NCBI GenBank assembly: GCA_943355045.1
Contig: CALRDY010000021.1
Location: 1-9,830 of the forward strand
Length of the DNA stretch: 9,830 nt
Direction: 5' to 3'
Source: Candidatus Nomurabacteria bacterium
GTDB lineage: Bacteria > Patescibacteriota > Minisyncoccia > Phycocordibacterales > Phycocordibacteraceae
The notes below the pieces were generated by a model. That model did not search any database, was not told where the DNA came from, and saw nothing but the letters and a program-made list of their open reading frames with translations. The position numbers were made by a program, and so were the translations under genes. The number at the start of each line of letters is the position of its first letter. Within the stretch, counting starts at the first letter, position 1. This document shows, in pieces, positions 1 through 6,437 of this stretch.

Positions 1-2901
1 CCTCCGCAAGAAGCTCCGAAAAAACGATGGTTGGAAGTAGCAAAAGAAGAATTTCCCAAATTGATTTATGGGCAAATACTATATCCGCTAAGAAGCATGA
101 GGCAAGACATGTCTCGCCTGAAAGAAAAAATTCTTCCCGAGAGCATCCCCGAAGTCTCCTCCATCGATTGGAGTCGCGGCATGCAGAGGGTTGTCGGGGA
201 AACACTTGCACAGTCGAAAACGAAAGCCGCTTCCGGCGTGGTAGAATTACCAGCATCAAGAGAAGATATGAACCACGAAGCTCCACGAAAATTGTCGGCG
301 GCACCAGAGCAGCTTATTGAATCTGCGGATGAAAAAGAACTTCGGGAAAGTCTGGATGCTGTCGCCCATGGGAAATCAACTTTTGAGGATTTTAAGCCGA
401 TACTCGACAAGGCGGAAAGCGAGGGAGGAGGAGCTATTTCACTGGAATGGCTTGGCAAGATTGGCATGGTGGCCGCCAGCCGCCTCTCGAATAAAGATTT
501 TAATAAATTTAAGGAACACGTAGTTCCAAAATACGAACTAAATCTGGAAGATATAAAAGAGGTATCGCCGGAACTTGATTTTTTAAGAATCCCGCCAAGA
601 TCAGAAGCCGGTAAAATACAGAAGCTTACTCAGATACCTTCATCGGAAGCTCCGAGCAGCGGTCAGGTTGCGTCTGAGAAACCGGCTGAGTCGGTGCTCG
701 CAGCTATCGAAGCGGGTACACCCAATATATCTGAAAAACTAGCCGAGACTACTGCGGTTGAGCCCGAACAGGCTCCCGTCGTTTCCGAACGGGTACAGGA
801 CATTCGTCAACGTATCGAAGCGCTTAATGACGAAGCCGCAGGACATACGTCCGGACACCGCACTGGGGCAGAGATTCAGGCGGAAGCCTTTGCGCTTGAA
901 AATGAATTGAGAAATTTGGAACGCGCGGGGAAAACTGCGGAGGGCAAACTGGCACCCGAAGAAGAAGCTGTGCAGATGACAAGCGAAGGAGCGTTTTTCA
1001 GCGATGCGCAGAAAGAAAGGTTGTCTAAAGAGCTTGGCGAACGGTCAGAGGGTACGCCTAAGGAGTGGCGCGAGAAACTGCGAGGACTCATCGACGGTGC
1101 AAAAGAGCGTTTAGGAATGAGCGAGCGTGGCGAAGGTTTAAAGGAGCATCTCGAAAAACGCTCGGAAATCTTGCAGGAGAAGGCGAAGGGGTATGGCCCG
1201 ATACCAGAAAAACTTCTCCGCTCTTTAGGAGAAAAATACAATAAGCTCGGCTGGAAGACAAAGCTTGCAATTGGCGTCGGACTCGGTATTGGAGCGGCGG
1301 CACTTACAGGAGTGTCGACGCCGCTTACGCTCCTTTTTGCTGGCGGTCTCGGTGTACAGCGCGCCGCAGGTATGGCGAGCATGTATCTGAAGTTCGAAAA
1401 ACATTTGCAGGACACTTCGGAAGGAAAGTCAGAGGGATTCTTGGGACGGCGAGAGTGGTATAAAAAGATATTTGAAGGCTCGTCAGAGACGCAGCGCAAA
1501 GCCGCAGCATTGTTTATGGCTGCAACGTATACCGTCGGCATGAGTCTCGCGATTGATGAAGCTATAAAGCTTGGAAGCGAATCTTCGTATGGTGAGGCGG
1601 TGCATGACTGGTTGAAACATCACTATCCTTTCGGCGAGACTGGTGTCTCTGCGACCGGTTCCGGTGCTTCTGAAGTGGTGCCGCAGCCGACGCCCGCTGA
1701 GTCGGTCATTTCAGGAGCAGCAGTATCCACTGCTCCTGAAATGCCTTCAGTCGAAGTTGCTCCCGGACACGGCTATGAATACATGATGAAGCGAATGTGG
1801 GAACAGCTTCACTCCCAAAATATCGACGCGAGCAAGTTCGATGCGAATAGCGACATGCACAAACTGCTTACTGCAGATGCGAATTCGATCGACAAAGTCG
1901 TGCACCAGATTGCCGCTGATCCGAAGCATGGATTCTTTAATCCTGACGGCACGAGCGTTCTCATTAATCCGGGAACGCATATGACGATTGGCGCTGATCA
2001 TCAGATACATCTCTCCGGTCCGGGTATGGCCGACATTGTAAAAGCAGCTGAACATGCGCCGACAACTCCGGCGTATCATCCAGAAACGCTTCACGTAAAG
2101 TCTCCCGATGCTTACACGGGCCCTGTTTCGTCCTTGGAATCTATAAGCAAAGAAGATATAGAAATGGTTCAGGATTTATATACAAAGTACGTGGCGAGCG
2201 GAAATGAAAGTCCTGAGGTGCGGAGCGCTCTTGATGAGCAAATAAAAAATCTTACCTCCGAGCAGCGCAGGGTATTTGATACCTATGGTGTCGAGGATGT
2301 CAGACGGAACATAAATTATTCTATTCAAGATGCGTTCTTGGGGAAGGGTCCGCTGGTGCATGGATCGGAACAGGCTCCAACCATATTTGGCTACGATCCG
2401 ATAGACGGACATCCGATGACTGAGTTAGAAGCTCAAAGATTGTCTGAACTTCAGACTTCTATGCATCATGCGGGAGAATCTCGCACCGAAGAAGAGGGTG
2501 TTTTCAAAAAAGTTTCAGATTGGTTTAATGGAGGGTCTGACAAAGCTCCTGAAAGTGTTGCGTCCGATGTTCCTGCTGGCGGAGAGCATCTCGTCATAAA
2601 TCAGCACGGCATTGAGATACCGACGACGGTGCCAAATATCTATGCCGATGCCGAAGGACATCTGTCTATCTATGGAGGATCGATTACCGAGAGAATCGAT
2701 CTGGTACAGAAATTCCTTACCGAGAATCCTGATAAAATAATATTTGGTACGGACGATAATGGTAATTATCGTATTCCGTGGCATCTCTACGAAGGTCAGG
2801 CGATCCCTGCTGAACCAGTACGCACCGGCGGTTTCCTCGGATTCGGCTCGTCATTCATGGATGCACCCAAGCCAGATGAATTTGTAAAAATTATTAAATA
2901 A
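1..2901 (+). CDS. Large uncharacterised membrane protein, 5'-partial
   Basis: The reading frame is open from the first base, so the N-terminus lies outside the window; 966 codons are visible before TAA at 2899-2901. I do not recognise the family. Numbering from base 1, residues about 261-312 are charged and helical (coiled-coil-like, rich in E, R, L and A). Residues about 422-455 are a Gly/Ala-rich hydrophobic stretch, and about 501-520 a second hydrophobic helix, which together suggest a membrane hairpin. A Pro/Ser/Ala/Thr-rich linker follows (about 545-585). The C-terminal 380 residues look soluble and include a G-x-G...I-x-P-G-x-x-M-x-I pattern (about 588-670) that is faintly LysM-like, though I cannot confirm it. 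The linker DNA holds a perfect 14-bp inverted repeat (separate entry). The stop lies 20 bases before the next gene. That this is a cell-envelope protein is inference only; membrane association is fairly safe, function unknown. Confidence 0.8.
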   Translation, partial: PPQEAPKKRWLEVAKEEFPKLIYGQILYPLRSMRQDMSRLKEKILPESIPEVSSIDWSRGMQRVVGETLAQSKTKAASGVVELPASREDMNHEAPRKLSAAPEQLIESADEKELRESLDAVAHGKSTFEDFKPILDKAESEGGGAISLEWLGKIGMVAASRLSNKDFNKFKEHVVPKYELNLEDIKEVSPELDFLRIPPRSEAGKIQKLTQIPSSEAPSSGQVASEKPAESVLAAIEAGTPNISEKLAETTAVEPEQAPVVSERVQDIRQRIEALNDEAAGHTSGHRTGAEIQAEAFALENELRNLERAGKTAEGKLAPEEEAVQMTSEGAFFSDAQKERLSKELGERSEGTPKEWREKLRGLIDGAKERLGMSERGEGLKEHLEKRSEILQEKAKGYGPIPEKLLRSLGEKYNKLGWKTKLAIGVGLGIGAAALTGVSTPLTLLFAGGLGVQRAAGMASMYLKFEKHLQDTSEGKSEGFLGRREWYKKIFEGSSETQRKAAALFMAATYTVGMSLAIDEAIKLGSESSYGEAVHDWLKHHYPFGETGVSATGSGASEVVPQPTPAESVISGAAVSTAPEMPSVEVAPGHGYEYMMKRMWEQLHSQNIDASKFDANSDMHKLLTADANSIDKVVHQIAADPKHGFFNPDGTSVLINPGTHMTIGADHQIHLSGPGMADIVKAAEHAPTTPAYHPETLHVKSPDAYTGPVSSLESISKEDIEMVQDLYTKYVASGNESPEVRSALDEQIKNLTSEQRRVFDTYGVEDVRRNINYSIQDAFLGKGPLVHGSEQAPTIFGYDPIDGHPMTELEAQRLSELQTSMHHAGESRTEEEGVFKKVSDWFNGGSDKAPESVASDVPAGGEHLVINQHGIEIPTTVPNIYADAEGHLSIYGGSITERIDLVQKFLTENPDKIIFGTDDNGNYRIPWHLYEGQAIPAEPVRTGGFLGFGSSFMDAPKPDEFVKIIK
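1707..1743. repeat. Perfect inverted repeat inside the coding linker
   Basis: The arms 1707-1720 and 1730-1743 are exact reverse complements (14 bp) around a 9-nt loop. The repeat lies in frame in the low-complexity Pro/Ser/Ala linker that follows the second hydrophobic segment of the large membrane protein, and it encodes part of V-I-S-G-A-A-V-S-T-A-P-E-M. It has no T-run after it, so it is not a terminator. It could be a chance product of a loosely constrained linker or the trace of a small palindromic insertion. Confidence 0.75.
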
Positions 2902-2908
2902 CCCATGC

Positions 2909-2914
2909 TATGAT
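2909..2914 (+). promoter_or_regulatory. Extended -10 promoter candidate for the DUF5663-like gene
   Basis: TGC-TATGAT (2906-2914) matches an extended -10 element (TGn before a hexamer with five of six consensus bases). The hexamer ends 7 nt before the ATG at 2922, so transcription would begin at or next to the start codon, giving a leaderless mRNA. No convincing -35 is seen at 17 bp. This is inference from spacing only. Confidence 0.4.
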
Positions 2915-2921
2915 TCCACCT

Positions 2922-3218
2922 ATGCAAGATGAAATGACTGCCCTCATCGCCGCTGACCTCGGCATCAAGGATTTGCCCGTCGAAGAGCAGCGTACGCTCA
3001 TCGCGCAGTTCGGCGAGGTAGCGCTCAAAGCCGCGACGCTCGCGGTCGTCGGGGAGCTCTCCGAAAACAAGCGCGACGAATTCGCGAAGCTCGCTCAGGC
3101 GGGCGATGCGACAGCGCTCAAGACATTCCTCGATCGGGAAGTCCCTGGGCACGAAGATGTCGCGAAAGCCGCGGTCGCGGAAGAGGTAAAGCAGTTCAAG
3201 GCTTTCCAAGCGCCGTAG
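2922..3218 (+). CDS. Small DUF5663-like protein
   Basis: A 98-residue acidic, almost wholly helical protein without signal peptide or membrane segment. It reads as two or three amphipathic helices: a short L-G-I-x-x-L-P motif near residue 15, then a long helix ending in E-L-S-E-N-K-R-D-E-F, then G-D-A-T-A-L-K-T-F-L-D, and a C-terminal V-A-E-E-V-K-Q-F-K. This layout resembles small DUF5663 proteins common in Patescibacteria; the match is from memory and the function is unknown. An in-frame ATG at 2910 would add four residues. I chose 2922 because 2910 falls inside the likely -10 hexamer and neither start has a Shine-Dalgarno. The codons are GC-rich, unlike the preceding gene. It lies 20 nt after the large membrane protein gene and 32 nt before the FKBP gene on the same strand. 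Confidence 0.8.
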   Translation: MQDEMTALIAADLGIKDLPVEEQRTLIAQFGEVALKAATLAVVGELSENKRDEFAKLAQAGDATALKTFLDREVPGHEDVAKAAVAEEVKQFKAFQAP

Positions 3219-3231
3219 TATACTTAACTCG

Positions 3232-3237
3232 TACTAT
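3232..3237 (+). promoter_or_regulatory. -10-like hexamer before the FKBP gene
   Basis: TACTAT (five of six matches to TATAAT) ends 13 nt before the ATG at 3251 and 7 nt before an in-frame TTG at 3245. No Shine-Dalgarno lies between it and the start, and I see no good -35. A very short leader is likely if this is the promoter. Confidence 0.3.
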
Positions 3238-3250
3238 TTATTTATTGCAT

Positions 3251-3766
3251 ATGAAACCAACCCAGACTGGTATCGCTACTGCACTCGCGCTCGCTGTCGT
3301 CATCTTGTTCTTCATTCTGCCGGGCCTTTCGCCTTTCGGAGCACCGGCTCCGGCGAACGAGGCGGCGCCTGACGTTACTATCAACAATACTCAAACCACT
3401 TCTACTACCATGCCTATTGAAAATGCGACTGAGCTCCAGATAATCGACGAGGTCGCTGGCACTGGTGCCGCTGCGGCAGCAGGCGATAGCGTGACGGTCA
3501 ACTATGTCGGCTCGCTCACGAACGGCACGGTCTTTGATGCTTCGGCCAATCACGGCACCACCGGCTTTACCTTCAATCTCGGAGCAGGGCAGGTAATCAA
3601 GGGTTGGGACCAGGGCATCGCCGGCATGAAAGAAGGTGGGAAGCGCAAGCTCGTCATTCCTGCGGGACTCGCCTATGGCAGTCAGGCGGTCGGGAATGTC
3701 ATCCCAGCAAACTCCACGCTCATCTTCGAAGTGGAACTCTTGAAGGTGCAGAAGGGGACTCGTTAG
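3251..3766 (+). CDS. Membrane-anchored FKBP-type peptidyl-prolyl isomerase
   Basis: 171 residues. Residues 8-26 form an uncleaved-looking hydrophobic anchor without lipobox, followed by a Pro/Ala/Thr/Asn-rich spacer (27-60) and one complete FKBP domain (about 61-167). The domain keeps the residues that line the FKBP12 proline pocket: Y85, F95 and D96 (F-D-A-S), F108, V115-I116, W119 (V-I-K-G-W), Y142, I151 and F159. Catalysis of prolyl cis-trans isomerisation is therefore expected, and the anchor places the domain outside the cytoplasmic membrane, where it probably helps fold exported or surface proteins. It is a minimal FKBP without the inserted flap of SlyD. An in-frame TTG at 3245 would add Met-His; I prefer the ATG at 3251. 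No Shine-Dalgarno is present. It converges on the minus-strand lipoprotein gene, with a shared hairpin between them. Confidence 0.93.
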   Translation: MKPTQTGIATALALAVVILFFILPGLSPFGAPAPANEAAPDVTINNTQTTSTTMPIENATELQIIDEVAGTGAAAAAGDSVTVNYVGSLTNGTVFDASANHGTTGFTFNLGAGQVIKGWDQGIAGMKEGGKRKLVIPAGLAYGSQAVGNVIPANSTLIFEVELLKVQKGTR

Positions 3767-3785
3767 GGTTTAACTATAAAAAGTT

Positions 3786-3817
3786 ATGGGCGGGAGATCA
3801 GATGATCTCCCGCCCAT
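3786..3817 (-). terminator. Terminator hairpin between convergent genes
   Basis: Perfect 15-bp arms (3786-3800 and 3803-3817) flank a 2-nt centre. Read on the minus strand, the hairpin follows the lipoprotein stop (3832) and is followed by AACTTTTTA, a typical intrinsic terminator tail. On the plus strand, after the FKBP stop, only a short T-run follows, so termination there would be weaker. Confidence 0.8.
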
Positions 3818-3831
3818 TTGCGTGTCCCCGA

Positions 3832-4374
3832 TTAGTACGGGGTTCTCATAAGGACTTGCACCCGGTATGCGGGGAAGCGAGCCATCACTTCTCGTCCGCA
3901 ACTCTCAAAGGTGTAGACTTTCCCTCCGAGTGTCAGTGCGCCGTACGCTCCTCCGAAGAATCCTCCAGAAGCTTCTGCGTACATAGCGTACTCAGACGCT
4001 TTTGCGAAAGAGAAGGCCAGGGAGCCGACCGCACTGCCAGCAGCTCCTGCAGCACCGAACACGAAAGCATCAACGAACACGGTCATAGCGTCATGGGGGT
4101 GGACCACTCGGGTGTATTCCCGACAGGCCCTTTCCGCTTCCTCCACGGCCGCGAATTGCTTGTTCGATGGCGCTTTTCCGGCGATGATGTAGTTGAGCTT
4201 GTACGTGTCCTGATCGATCACCCAGTTCGGAAAGACCTGATTATGGGCCACGATAGTCGCTTCTTCGCGGTCGGGCATCGTAACCGAGATCAATTTCCGA
4301 TCACCCTGGCTGATACATCCTGTCGTAGCCATCAATACCACGATGAGAACAACGACACTGAATCTCTTGTCCAT
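3832..4374 (-). CDS. Putative lipoprotein with glycine-zipper segment (A)
   Basis: 180 residues, beginning with a lipoprotein-type signal: M-D-K-R, a hydrophobic core (residues 6-16) and T-T-G-C with the modified Cys at C20 (the -3 Thr is not ideal). Residues 21-100 are mixed and soluble-looking. Residues 107-152 are rich in Gly and Ala at small-residue spacings (G-A-A-G-A-A-G, G-G-F-F-G-G), a glycine-zipper pattern that could enter or cross a membrane. C83 and C159 could form a disulfide outside the cell. The start is firm: GGGAGGT lies 6 nt upstream of the ATG. A promoter and a terminator flank the gene, so it appears monocistronic. It shares lipobox, a K-Q-[F/Y]-x-x-V motif (72-77) and the zipper with the next minus-strand gene, suggesting distant paralogy. 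Function unknown; the layout recalls TraT-type lipoproteins only loosely. Confidence 0.85.
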   Translation of the reverse strand: MDKRFSVVVLIVVLMATTGCISQGDRKLISVTMPDREEATIVAHNQVFPNWVIDQDTYKLNYIIAGKAPSNKQFAAVEEAERACREYTRVVHPHDAMTVFVDAFVFGAAGAAGSAVGSLAFSFAKASEYAMYAEASGGFFGGAYGALTLGGKVYTFESCGREVMARFPAYRVQVLMRTPY

Positions 4375-4434
4375 AATGAACCTCCCTGTTTTTGATTTTT
4401 TTGTGTGAATTTGTTTACAATTTCTCTACGTTCT

Positions 4435-4462
4435 ATGGTACACGATAATTATAATTTGTCAA
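4435..4462 (-). promoter_or_regulatory. Sigma70-type promoter of lipoprotein gene A
   Basis: On the minus strand TTGACA (4457-4462) is followed after 16 bp by TACCAT (4435-4440). Transcription should start near 4428, giving a leader of about 54 nt, AT-rich with long A-runs, that ends in the GGGAGGT ribosome site. Apart from this promoter and the terminator at 4500-4532, I see nothing in the gap 4375-4553. Confidence 0.6.
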
Positions 4463-4499
4463 CTCCAGAACGAGCATGGGGGGACGCCTATAAAATAAG

Positions 4500-4532
4500 A
4501 ATCGCGTGATTCCCGAAGGGAATCACGCGATT
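4500..4532 (-). terminator. Bidirectional terminator hairpin after lipoprotein gene B
   Basis: Perfect 15-bp arms (4500-4514 and 4518-4532) enclose a GAA loop. The minus-strand transcript of lipoprotein B (stop at 4554) reads through this hairpin into CTTATTTTAT. On the plus strand a run of six T (4531-4536) follows, so the hairpin can also stop plus-strand transcription, although no plus-strand gene ends here. It also insulates lipoprotein A from lipoprotein B. Confidence 0.82.
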
Positions 4533-4553
4533 TTTTGAACGAGAGAACTCGCA

Positions 4554-5069
4554 CTACTTTTTGATCAGTCCGCGAGCGGGTTCCGCAACAGTATTGCCGG
4601 TGCGGGTAAACGCCGCCGAGACGTGCAGGCGATGAAGCTTAGTATCGCCGGCTGTTTCCATGTCGCGGAGCGTAACCTCTGTCAGATCAGCGACCAGCCA
4701 TACGTTCGCGTATGAAGCTGTCTGCAATCCGCTGACCATACCTCCGAGGAAAGCTGCAGTTCCAGCGGCACCAGCGGCAATCCCGCTCTCTATCGCGCCG
4801 CCAGCGGCACCAGCCAATCCGTAAGGGAAGCCGGAGGAAGCTGCCGCTTCGAGCGATGAGGAGAGCTGCAGTCCGACTTGGACGCTTACTCCCTGCGCTA
4901 CTTTGACGACCTCTTCGTATTGCTTCTGGGTAATCGGCTGGCCATCAGTGCGATACACGATGAGCATGCTCATCGGATCGCTTCCGAGTCCGTTGAGGAC
5001 ACCAGGCATTGTGGAGCATCCTCCGAGCGCGAAACTCGCCAAAATGGCGATCAGAATTAGATTCTTCAT
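4554..5069 (-). CDS. Putative lipoprotein with glycine-zipper segment (B)
   Basis: 171 residues. The signal peptide has a hydrophobic core (residues 4-15) and a canonical lipobox L-G-G-C with C18. A soluble region (19-78) contains K-Q-Y-x-x-V (49-54), matching a motif in the neighbouring lipoprotein A. A Gly/Ala-rich stretch follows (about 80-114), with repeated G-A-A-G and G-G spacings typical of glycine zippers. The C-terminal 55 residues look like beta strands ending in a basic tail. Lipobox, central glycine zipper and beta-rich C-terminus resemble the organisation of TraT-like lipoproteins, but this is a similarity of layout, not an established homology. The start at 5069 is chosen over an upstream in-frame ATG at 5129 because GGAGGT lies 7 nt before it and the signal peptide begins there. 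It is monocistronic, with its own promoter and terminator. Confidence 0.87.
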   Translation of the reverse strand: MKNLILIAILASFALGGCSTMPGVLNGLGSDPMSMLIVYRTDGQPITQKQYEEVVKVAQGVSVQVGLQLSSSLEAAASSGFPYGLAGAAGGAIESGIAAGAAGTAAFLGGMVSGLQTASYANVWLVADLTEVTLRDMETAGDTKLHRLHVSAAFTRTGNTVAEPARGLIKK

Positions 5070-5089
5070 GGAAAGACCTCCATTTTGGG

Positions 5090-5110
5090 GCCGGCTCGAA
5101 ATAAGCCGAC
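5090..5110 (-). promoter_or_regulatory. Leader hairpin upstream of lipoprotein gene B
   Basis: In the minus-strand leader, 7-bp arms (5104-5110 and 5090-5096, one G-U pair) enclose a 7-nt loop about 12 nt before the GGAGGT ribosome site. The G-U pair would be a C-A mismatch on the plus strand, so the structure favours the minus-strand transcript. It may stabilise the mRNA or affect translation; no riboswitch family is recognised. Confidence 0.35.
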
Positions 5111-5128
5111 TAAACCCATCTGAGAGCA

Positions 5129-5156
5129 AGAATACACCATTCTATCTATTTGTCAA
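5129..5156 (-). promoter_or_regulatory. Sigma70-type promoter of lipoprotein gene B
   Basis: On the minus strand TTGACA (5151-5156) is followed after 16 bp by TATTCT (5129-5134). The predicted start near 5122 gives a leader of about 53 nt. The -35 box overlaps the -35 of the divergent tgt promoter. Confidence 0.62.
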
Positions 5157-5178
5157 TACCAGTCGGATAGGCTATGGT
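5150..5178 (+). promoter_or_regulatory. Promoter candidate of tgt, implying a leaderless mRNA
   Basis: TTGTCA (5150-5155), 17 bp, then TATGGT (5173-5178). The predicted transcription start coincides with the ATG at 5185, so the tgt mRNA may be leaderless. A GGTGGAG lies at 5176-5182 but is too close to the first ATG for good pairing; it would serve the in-frame ATG at 5194, at 11 nt, only weakly. Confidence 0.5.
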
Positions 5179-5184
5179 GGAGCA

Positions 5185-6399
5185 ATGAGCGCGATGAGTT
5201 TCAAGATAGAGAAACGCGCGCCGCGGAGCGGCGCGCGTGCGGGCACGCTTACCACGCCTCACGGCGCTATCCGCACGCCCGCCTTCGCGCCGGTGGGCAC
5301 GAAGGCCAATGTGAAAGGCATTTTGCCGAGCGCACTTGCGGCGCTCGGTGCGGAGGTCGTGCTTGCGAACACCTACCACCTGTATCTGCAACCAGGCGAG
5401 AAAATCGTGCAAGCGGCCGGCGGTCTCGGGAAATTCATGGGCTGGCAGGGTCCGACCATGACCGACTCAGGCGGCTTCCAAGTCTTCTCACTTGGCGCTG
5501 CGTTCGGCAAGACTATTTCGAAATTCACGAAAGAAGACGCTCCGCAAGAAGAGTCGGTCACAGTGTTTGATGAAGGTGTGGCGAGCCAGCATGGCCAGCT
5601 CGCAGTCATCGACGATGAGGGAGTTTCCTTTACCTCGCACCTCGACGGCTCCCTGCACCGCTTTACTCCCGAACGCTCGGTCGAGATACAGCATGCGCTC
5701 GGCGCGGATATTTTTTTCGCATTCGACGAGTGTACGTCGCCGACCGAGCCGTATGCATACCAGAGAGAAGCGATGGAGCGCACGCATCGCTGGGCGGAAC
5801 GTTCTCTCAAAGCGCATCGGCAGAACATCGACGCCAGAGCGAAACAATCGCTCTTCGGCATCGTGCAGGGCGGCCGCCACGAGGACTTGCGTAAGGAGTC
5901 TGCGCGCGAGATTGTCCGCATGGGTTTTGATGGCGTCGGCATCGGCGGTTCCTTTTCGAAAGAAGATCTGCGCGGCGCGCTCGCGGCCGCGATGAGCGAA
6001 CTCCCTGAGGAACTCCCGCGGCATTTCCTCGGCATCGGCGAGCCGGGCGATATTCTGGAAGGAATCGCGAGCGGCATGGACCTTTTCGACTGCGTCGCCG
6101 CGACGCGGCTCGGTCGTCATGGTTCTCTCTATACGAAAAACGGCTTGATCCATCTGAAGAACGAAAAGTATCGAAATGATTTTTCCCCGCTCGATTCAAA
6201 TATTGCCGTTCCCGGTACAGAATCGTTTACGCGCGCGTACGTATCGCATCTCCTGCGCTCCGGGGAAATGCTCGGCGCGATCATCGCCTCGATGCACAAC
6301 GTCGGCTTCATCTTGCGACTCTTCGCGGATGCGCGACAAGCAATCCTCGACGACCGGTTTAGTGAAATGAGAGCGGATTTTTTGCGCGCGTATAAGTAA
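5185..6399 (+). CDS. tgt: tRNA-guanine transglycosylase, lacking zinc cysteines
   Basis: 404 residues (E. coli Tgt is about 375). The enzyme swaps guanine-34 of GUN-anticodon tRNAs for a 7-deazaguanine in queuosine synthesis or salvage. The TIM-barrel signatures are present: general-base D94 in M-T-D-S-G-G-F-Q, D181 in F-D-E-C-T, G-I-V-Q-G-G, and nucleophile D302 in D-L-F-D-C-V, followed by R308 and R311, which read tRNA in the family. An insertion of about 35 residues after F-S-L-G accounts for the extra length. The zinc motif C-x-C-x-x-C is missing: aligned positions are I340, V342 and T345, while the fourth ligand H371 remains. The substrate loop reads G-V-G-I-G-G-S (250-256), without the Glu of bacterial preQ1 enzymes. 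Start 5185 is preferred (5194 is an alternative). Assignment is secure; activity without zinc is uncertain. Confidence 0.95.
   Translation: MSAMSFKIEKRAPRSGARAGTLTTPHGAIRTPAFAPVGTKANVKGILPSALAALGAEVVLANTYHLYLQPGEKIVQAAGGLGKFMGWQGPTMTDSGGFQVFSLGAAFGKTISKFTKEDAPQEESVTVFDEGVASQHGQLAVIDDEGVSFTSHLDGSLHRFTPERSVEIQHALGADIFFAFDECTSPTEPYAYQREAMERTHRWAERSLKAHRQNIDARAKQSLFGIVQGGRHEDLRKESAREIVRMGFDGVGIGGSFSKEDLRGALAAAMSELPEELPRHFLGIGEPGDILEGIASGMDLFDCVAATRLGRHGSLYTKNGLIHLKNEKYRNDFSPLDSNIAVPGTESFTRAYVSHLLRSGEMLGAIIASMHNVGFILRLFADARQAILDDRFSEMRADFLRAYK
5214..5238 (+). repeat. Strong hairpin in the first codons of tgt
   Basis: Perfect 11-bp GC-only-core arms (5214-5224 and 5228-5238) enclose a GGA loop, 29-53 nt after the start codon. 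It encodes the K-R-A-P-R-S-G-A-R-A stretch, part of which is conserved in the family, so chance in Arg/Ala-rich GC-rich codons is possible. A stable stem here could influence initiation on a leaderless message. Confidence 0.6.
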
Positions 6400-6406
6400 A
6401 ATAGTT

Positions 6407-6434
6407 TCGGCCCGCCACAGGATTTGCGGGCCGA
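6407..6434. terminator. Hairpin between convergent tgt and the 66-residue orphan
   Basis: The 9-bp arms 6407-6415 and 6426-6434 (seven G/C pairs) enclose a 10-nt loop between two convergent genes. Neither side has a long T-run: the plus side reads TAATCA and the minus side AAACTATTTT, so the minus direction (orphan gene) is slightly favoured. Confidence 0.5.
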
Positions 6435-6437
6435 TAA

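Noticed and set aside
876..1541. Minus-strand open frame of 221 codons
   Set aside because: Antisense to the large membrane protein, rich in Ser, Pro and Arg as expected of a shadow, without ribosome site or family similarity.
3604..4395. Long plus-strand open frame of 263 codons
   Set aside because: It overlaps the FKBP C-terminus and runs antisense to lipoprotein A, which has a signal peptide, strong ribosome site, promoter and terminator; its translation looks like a shadow (many His, Ser, Arg and Cys).
4903..5184. Upstream in-frame extension of tgt
   Set aside because: It would overlap the signal peptide and start of lipoprotein gene B on the other strand, has no family similarity, and lies upstream of the likely tgt promoter.
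5373..6153. Long minus-strand open frames antisense to tgt
   Set aside because: GC-rich shadow frames of a conserved enzyme; no independent signals.
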